Shown: positions 31,652-35,909 of the stretch, one piece after another
Numbering within the stretch: the first letter of the stretch is position 1
How the letters are laid out: every line of letters starts with the position of its first letter
NCBI GenBank assembly: GCA_001781125.1
Contig: MFKT01000011.1
Coordinates: forward strand, 1 to 35,909
Source of the DNA: Candidatus Kaiserbacteria bacterium RIFCSPHIGHO2_01_FULL_53_29
GTDB lineage: Bacteria; Patescibacteriota; Minisyncoccia; Phycocordibacterales; UBA2100
Reading direction: 5' to 3'
DNA length: 35,909 bases
Notes under the pieces: generated by a model
Seen by the model: the letters and a program-made list of their open reading frames with translations, nothing else
The model's database searches: none
What the model was told of the DNA's origin: nothing
Made by a program: the position numbers and the translations under genes

Positions 31652-31988
31652 GGATCGCATCGATCTTGGCTGCAAGAATGAAATCGTTTTCCGATAATCC
31701 GCCGATGGCGTGTGTCGTTAGCTCCACGCCGACCTTGCCCCACCCGAGTGTAAGGTCGGGGTGATGTCCTTCGGACTCTGCAATAGCGCCGATTGCATTG
31801 GTGAAGGCAAGTGCCCGCGCAAAGTCTTTGAACTTGAACCGCTTCGAGATGCTCTTCTTGTCGTGTGAAAGTTCCCAACCACTTACATGACCGAGCATCG
31901 CGGTAGCCTCCATCGGTGTCATGGGTTGAGCTCCGCCTTCGCATGCAACACACTTCTTCTGTGCGAGATCCACCCCGTTAGAAGCCAT
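31647..31988 (-). CDS. phhB: 4a-hydroxytetrahydrobiopterin dehydratase (PCD/DCoH)
   Basis: 113 aa, full length. Motifs: GWELSHDKKSISKRFKFKDF, then the active-site signature EGHHPDLTLGWGKVGVEL and TTHAIGGLSENDFILAAKID. The N-terminus has KKCVACEGG, common in the CPR versions that I recall. The enzyme dehydrates 4a-hydroxypterin. Aromatic hydroxylases are usually absent in such small genomes, so its true role there is open. The first five codons form one arm of a 14-bp inverted repeat. Confidence 0.93.
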   Translation of the reverse strand: MASNGVDLAQKKCVACEGGAQPMTPMEATAMLGHVSGWELSHDKKSISKRFKFKDFARALAFTNAIGAIAESEGHHPDLTLGWGKVGVELTTHAIGGLSENDFILAAKIDAIQ

Positions 31989-32054
31989 AGGATATTGAAA
32001 ATTGAGGGATAACGATCTTAAACAGTGGATATTTCACGTAGCTTCTAACGGGGT
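31972..32054. repeat. 14-bp inverted repeat between phhB and comF
   Basis: ACCCCGTTAGAAGC (31972-31985) and GCTTCTAACGGGGT (32041-32054) are perfect inverses with a 55-nt gap. One arm is the start of the phhB coding region, the other lies 18 nt before the comF ATG. Confidence 0.8.
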
Positions 32055-32072
32055 CCATGCGAAAATCATACC

Positions 32073-32726
32073 ATGCGACGCTTGCGCGCAGTATTAGAAG
32101 TAATTCTCGATGCGATCCTTCCCCTGCGCGCGCGAAGCGCGCGCACCAAAGAGCGGAAAGCCGAGGATATTCCGCTCATGCCGACCGTGCACAACCTTTT
32201 GGATGTGCACATTACGACGCTGATGGACTACCAAAATCCCGCAGTCCAGGATCTTGTACGTAGCCTCAAGTACGACGGCTCCGGATACGCGGCGCAACTT
32301 GCGGCAACACTCCTCGCGGACTTTTTGCGGGAGGAGATTTCTTCGCATCGCGCATTTTCGCAGCACAAAATCCTCATCGTTCCCATTCCCCTGCATACAA
32401 GCCGAGCGCGCGAACGGGGATTCAATCAGATAGAGCTCGTCTTGAAAGCGCTCCCGCAGGAATTCCGCGATGGCACGCTTGCCACCCTCGTGTCAGAGTG
32501 CCTCGCACGCACGCGAGAAACCAAACCTCAGACCCGTTTACCGCGCAGTGAACGACTCTCGAATGTCGCGGGCGCGTTCGAAGTTGTAAACGTAGACCTC
32601 GTACACAAAACAAAAATATTTCTCATCGACGACGTCACCACCACCGGCGCCACCCTCGCCAACGCCGCAACTCCCCTTCGCCGCGCTGGCGCCGAAGTCA
32701 CGCTTCTCGCACTTGCCCGAGCTTAA
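32073..32726 (+). CDS. comF: ComF-family phosphoribosyltransferase-like protein
   Basis: 217 aa. The PRPP-binding signature is FLIDDVTTTGATL near the C-terminus; other family features are LVRSLKYDGSG, PIPLHTSRARERGFNQIE and the LARTRETKPQTRLPRSERLSNVAGAF stretch. ComF proteins are needed for DNA uptake in naturally competent bacteria. The usual N-terminal four-cysteine zinc ribbon is absent; its place (PLRARSARTKER) is encoded by a GC palindrome. It is convergent with the propeller gene and the two share a TTAA that contains both stop codons. Confidence 0.9.
   Translation: MRRLRAVLEVILDAILPLRARSARTKERKAEDIPLMPTVHNLLDVHITTLMDYQNPAVQDLVRSLKYDGSGYAAQLAATLLADFLREEISSHRAFSQHKILIVPIPLHTSRARERGFNQIELVLKALPQEFRDGTLATLVSECLARTRETKPQTRLPRSERLSNVAGAFEVVNVDLVHKTKIFLIDDVTTTGATLANAATPLRRAGAEVTLLALARA
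32125..32145. repeat. GC palindrome with GAA loop, copy 3
   Basis: TGCGCGCGC-GAA-GCGCGCGCA, 9-bp arms, inside comF where other family members have a zinc ribbon. Confidence 0.55.
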
Positions 32727-34789
32727 TTGCTACTAAAGTGCGCTAACTGGTACACGTACACTCCGCTGGGATGTTCTACCACCACAACATTGTCCGTGGG
32801 AATAACCTTGGAGATAGCATCGCTCGAAAGACCACCACTTGTCGTGTACAAGCGATATTCAAGTGTCGGCACATTAAGCCGAACAAGGCCGCGATCTGTC
32901 CCAATCCAAAAAATGTCCGGGTTTGACGGATCAAAAGTATAACTGGCTATTTGAGTATCAGAGTTAGTAGACCAGTGATTATATTCCTCTGGTCCAACTG
33001 GAATTTTTATATTTTGTTCTCTGCTAGAGCTTTGTAGAGTAACAGTGATTGTATCCCCTACTTGATGGCGGTCAAAAGAGAGTATGTACGGACCGCTCGA
33101 ATCCGAAACATGACTTCCCGAACTAGAGTAAAGTTCTTCAGGTATCCAACTGTGGGTAAACGTTAAATCTATCGGCTTGAATGAATTATTTGCAGTATCA
33201 AGTTTGTACCCCTTGTTCGTTTCTTTGTAATTGTAGGTAAACAGATAAACATCATTTACGGTATCGCCAATATAATACGCATCGGTTGTTGTTCCATTGA
33301 TCGTGGTCACTGATTCGATTTTTGCCGTATCAAGCGAAATAATGGAAGAAGTTGCAACTAAGGATTCTAGATCGCAGAGCATCTCGCATGTAGCCAAATT
33401 GAGCGCGACTACTTGATTTCCGACGATTTTCGCTACACTTGCACCATGCGGTAAAAGTTTGCGAACAGTGTTCTTCGGCCAATCATAATCAACCAAGCCG
33501 TTCTCGGTGTTTAAGATGATATGGCTTCCGCTCGCATCAGCAAGGTTGACATTAAATAGCGCAAAAGATCGCTCAAAATTTTTAAATGGGAAAATAGCGA
33601 GCTTCTTTGTTTCAAGAGACAAAATTCCTATACCGGTGTTGAGAGACACGTTTTTTGGATACAAAATAAGTCGGTTGCGGGCCTTATCAAACTCGGTATG
33701 TAATAGTGCGTTTGAGAATTTCTCAAAAGACACGCCGGCATCGGCGAACATCTCGGGCTGAAGGAGATCATGTTCAGCGCCTGTATCAATGTTTAACTCC
33801 TTTAGCGTGCCAGACCAAAAGTAGGCCGTGTTGCTCTTGAGAGTAATCTCTCTTTTTACTGGATTGCCTTGACGATACGTGGTTACAGGAAGCCACTCAT
33901 CTTTTATCGAATCGTACCTATAAATGATGCCGTCCTCTTCAACAACCGCTTGCTCACCGTCTGCTGCTGCGCCATAGGTATCGAAACGCGATGGCGTTCT
34001 ACCATAGTGAAAAAGTTCATAACCCCAGTCTTTCCATATGCCCGTTTTCTTATCGAGCCGCGCAATGCCACCAGTCGTGTAAGCGTTTGCGCTAATGGTA
34101 AGCCAAACATAACGGTCATCCACATGGAATACACGCGGTTGCCACTTTGTACCGGGAATTCCCATTTCAGATGTAAAGCTTTGAATGTGTCCGGACGAAA
34201 TTGCAAGTTTACTCAAACCCTCAAACGTACTTATCCAGAGCGTGTTTGCATCGGAGGGATCGGGCGTGAAGGCGATATTGCTATTGCTGGCGAGTCCGTC
34301 AGCTGTTGTATATTGTTTACTCGTTTTTGTGCTCAAGTTGTAATCAATCAGACCGCCTTGAAAACCGATAAAGAGTTCATCGCCCACACGAACTAAATCA
34401 GTTAACGATCTGTTTTCAATACCGGAAATCTCGTGCGTGTAATCGAGAATTTCCTGCGACTCGGTGTTTATCCGCATTACTCCTACCCGGTTGAGCAGCC
34501 AAAGATGGCGAATATCTACGGGGTCCGGACTTACCGATCTAACGTCTGTCAAATTCGGGAAATATTTGATGATAGTATTTGCATGGGAAACGGTGCCAGT
34601 GTTTTGGCTATCTATATCGAACCATTGGCGTAATTGAGGAACATAGGCCCATATGACAGCACCGCAGATAAAAAAAGTAATAGCCACTAAGACGCCAATA
34701 TACGGCCTAGAACTGGGCCTTCTTGACGAAATATCTTGTGGTGGTTGCGGAGGAATTCTCTCTTGTTGATTAGTTTCTACCGGTGGCAT
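32723..34789 (-). CDS. Membrane-anchored beta-propeller protein
   Basis: 688 aa from the ATG at 34789; a TTG lies 10 codons upstream. Proline-rich cytosolic tail (PPQPPQDISSRRPSSRP), one membrane helix at about 30-52 (YIGVLVAITFFICGAVIWAYV), then a large extracytoplasmic domain. Propeller-blade motifs of the two-component-regulator propeller type recur: HLWLLNRVGVMRI, LFIGFQGGLIDY, TLWISTFEGLSKL, YVWLTISANAY and FWIGTDRGLVRL. No enzyme motif is seen; it may bind ligands or surfaces. The base composition is less GC-rich than its neighbours, which could mean transfer. An extended -10 box ends 6 nt before the ATG. Confidence 0.75.
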   Translation of the reverse strand: MPPVETNQQERIPPQPPQDISSRRPSSRPYIGVLVAITFFICGAVIWAYVPQLRQWFDIDSQNTGTVSHANTIIKYFPNLTDVRSVSPDPVDIRHLWLLNRVGVMRINTESQEILDYTHEISGIENRSLTDLVRVGDELFIGFQGGLIDYNLSTKTSKQYTTADGLASNSNIAFTPDPSDANTLWISTFEGLSKLAISSGHIQSFTSEMGIPGTKWQPRVFHVDDRYVWLTISANAYTTGGIARLDKKTGIWKDWGYELFHYGRTPSRFDTYGAAADGEQAVVEEDGIIYRYDSIKDEWLPVTTYRQGNPVKREITLKSNTAYFWSGTLKELNIDTGAEHDLLQPEMFADAGVSFEKFSNALLHTEFDKARNRLILYPKNVSLNTGIGILSLETKKLAIFPFKNFERSFALFNVNLADASGSHIILNTENGLVDYDWPKNTVRKLLPHGASVAKIVGNQVVALNLATCEMLCDLESLVATSSIISLDTAKIESVTTINGTTTDAYYIGDTVNDVYLFTYNYKETNKGYKLDTANNSFKPIDLTFTHSWIPEELYSSSGSHVSDSSGPYILSFDRHQVGDTITVTLQSSSREQNIKIPVGPEEYNHWSTNSDTQIASYTFDPSNPDIFWIGTDRGLVRLNVPTLEYRLYTTSGGLSSDAISKVIPTDNVVVVEHPSGVYVYQLAHFSSN

Positions 34790-34795
34790 GAAAAT

Positions 34796-34804
34796 ATCGT
34801 AGCA
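34796..34804 (-). promoter_or_regulatory. Extended -10 box of the propeller gene
   Basis: TGC-TACGAT on the minus strand, ending 6 nt before the ATG at 34789. Confidence 0.5.
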
Positions 34805-34871
34805 CGTTTTTTTGAACAATTGCCGGAGAAAATCGCGGGGATTACGGCGGCATTCTCAAAACCCACTGCCG

Positions 34872-34917
34872 CCACGCCGGCGCCGAAGTCAGCCTGCTCG
34901 CGCTCGCACGGGCGTAA
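34872..34917 (+). pseudogene. Relic of a comF 3' end
   Basis: The plus-strand reading HAGAEVSLLALARA-stop closely matches the last residues of the comF gene at 32726 (RAGAEVTLLALARA-stop). Many codons differ at silent positions, so it is not a recent copy. The rest of the gene is missing. It lies between the propeller and methyltransferase genes, both on the minus strand. Confidence 0.6.
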
Positions 34918-34942
34918 GACTATCTTGTGAGCCTCTCGTCGA

Positions 34943-35644
34943 TCAAAATTTCGTCGCGACAAGCTCGATAACGTGGTCCGTGTGCGGAGACATGTCTCTC
35001 CGCATAAAATCTCTGTATAATTGCTCTTGATACTCCTCTATGGAATCGACTTTAAGGCCCGCCCCCTCTATATGCGTTCGGATACTTTCAGGGGTGTGGA
35101 AATACCTCACATTCGTCGAGAGCAGAGCCCCGCTAGCGTCATAGTGAGGGTACGTGGTTAGTTTAGTATCAGGGTCAAATCGCACATGCGGATCGCTCGC
35201 AGTAACATTTTTTACGGAGCGAACGACGACAAAAATCCGGCCACCCGACTTCAACGACCGTGTAAAATTCTTCAAAGCAACCTCTAAATCCTGAACGCTT
35301 AAATAGTGCAAAACAAGGCGCGCATAGATGAAGTCAAAATACTCCCGGGGATAGTTCCATGCCCCCCTTAAATCTTCCAGTCTTGTTTCAATTTGACCCT
35401 GCAAACCGAGGCTCGTTATGATCTCCTCGGCGCGGGCGAGTCCCTCTCTATCGATCGTCGTTGCGACAACTTTTCTATCAGGGTGTTGTCGTACCATTCG
35501 AATCTCCGCAAAACCAGCAGTGCTAATTCCCGGACTGAAGATCATTTTGTCCTCGTCGCGGATCAAGGACAGTCCATGCTCTTCGCTCGGCGACGGCTTT
35601 GCCCCAAGTTCTGCAAGTGTTTTGTCCGCGTCGGATGCATCCAT
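34943..35644 (-). CDS. Class I SAM-dependent methyltransferase-like protein
   Basis: 233 aa. A Rossmann-type methyltransferase pattern: motif I-like strand and loop MIFSPGISTAGFAE (residues about 34-47, with a reduced glycine motif), an acidic end of strand 2 in VVATTIDREGLARAEE, then LEDLRG, and motif IV DFIYARLVLHYLS followed by LKSGGRIFVVVRSV. The C-terminal part (YFHTPESIRTHIEGAGLKVDSIEEY) fits small-molecule methyltransferases. The substrate is unknown. An extended -10 box ends 6 nt before the ATG. Confidence 0.82.
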   Translation of the reverse strand: MDASDADKTLAELGAKPSPSEEHGLSLIRDEDKMIFSPGISTAGFAEIRMVRQHPDRKVVATTIDREGLARAEEIITSLGLQGQIETRLEDLRGAWNYPREYFDFIYARLVLHYLSVQDLEVALKNFTRSLKSGGRIFVVVRSVKNVTASDPHVRFDPDTKLTTYPHYDASGALLSTNVRYFHTPESIRTHIEGAGLKVDSIEEYQEQLYRDFMRRDMSPHTDHVIELVATKF

Positions 35645-35650
35645 ACCGAT

Positions 35651-35659
35651 ATCGTATCA
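35651..35659 (-). promoter_or_regulatory. Extended -10 box of the methyltransferase gene
   Basis: TGA-TACGAT on the minus strand, ending 6 nt before the ATG. Confidence 0.5.
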
Positions 35660-35734
35660 TCGACGCCTCAGGGTTTAACCTTAGGTTAGGAGTTTTGTTT
35701 AATTATTAGCGCATTATGGTATGGTGAGGACCAC

Positions 35735-35823
<89 letters not shown>

Positions 35824-35909
35824 ATAGATGGAAAGCGCAAGAGCGGGTCAGCCGCCTCGCTGCGCTCGGCGGTCATTTGGTATTGCGTTTTCGGTTCAAA
35901 AACGAATTG

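Noticed and set aside
35852..35872. Terminator after tRNA-Ser
   Set aside because: Only the outer five base pairs match and the T-rich stretch is some distance away near the window edge; too weak to call.

Overview
The window reads as chromosomal DNA of a Patescibacteria/CPR bacterium, most likely a Parcubacteria-type lineage (inferred from gene content, not from rRNA, which is absent). Supporting signs are small single-copy housekeeping genes, an IMP dehydrogenase without CBS domains, a shortened release factor 2, a NAD+-dependent DNA ligase with a degraded zinc finger, a complete small type IV pilus operon, a membrane-anchored Cas2/PaaX-like protein, a membrane HEPN-like protein, a 4a-carbinolamine dehydratase with a KKCVACEGG start, and a group I intron in the initiator tRNA. 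TGA is used as a stop codon (ftsX, gatC, pilB) and an RF2 gene is present, so the genetic code looks standard. Nearly all genes lie on the minus strand.

Layout. 84-5337: tRNA-Gln, a CapA-type phosphoesterase, guaB, an EEP-family phosphoesterase, a 2H phosphoesterase and pyrG. 5575-8457: ftsX, ftsE, prfB and a small unknown gene. 8548-10552: two tRNA-Thr genes, an HD-domain protein, an unknown GNAT-like protein, tRNA-Asp and tRNA-Met. 10617-12036: a small membrane protein, a NUDIX hydrolase, a P-loop kinase-like protein and a GIY-YIG protein. 12172-12557: tRNA-fMet split by a 314-nt group I intron. 12662-14014: the Cas2-like and HEPN-like membrane proteins. 14083-16992: gatA, gatC and an L-asparaginase with its own promoter and terminator. 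17149-19209: ligA. 19281-30860: the type IV pilus locus, transcribed pilM-N-O-P-like, pilB, a CheY-like receiver, pilT, pilC, pilA, pilD and four minor pseudopilins, with ligA after it. 30939-31651: a REP-associated transposase (RAYT) framed by matching palindromes. 31647-35822: a pterin dehydratase, comF, a membrane-anchored beta-propeller protein, a comF tail relic, a methyltransferase and tRNA-Ser.

The pilus genes supply pilin processing (PilD), assembly (PilM/N/O/P-like, PilC), extension and retraction motors (PilB, PilT) and a receiver protein that could regulate them. With comF elsewhere in the window, this fits attachment and/or DNA uptake by a small, possibly host-associated cell. gatCA serve tRNA amidation; guaB and pyrG supply nucleotides; prfB-ftsEX is a familiar division/translation neighbourhood.

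The most unusual features are structural. (1) A family of imperfect stem-loops built from tandem 7-bp units sits at gene junctions. It also lies inside pyrG, inside the translated leader of a pseudopilin, and inside a peripheral domain of the tRNA-fMet intron. (2) A 30-bp double palindrome is inserted in the same frame in two unrelated genes and encodes a Gly-Ser linker. (3) A recurrent promoter layout, TGn plus a -10 hexamer ending 4-7 nt before the start codon, implies mostly leaderless mRNAs. (4) Palindromes flank the RAYT gene, and the right one contains the stop codons of both converging genes.
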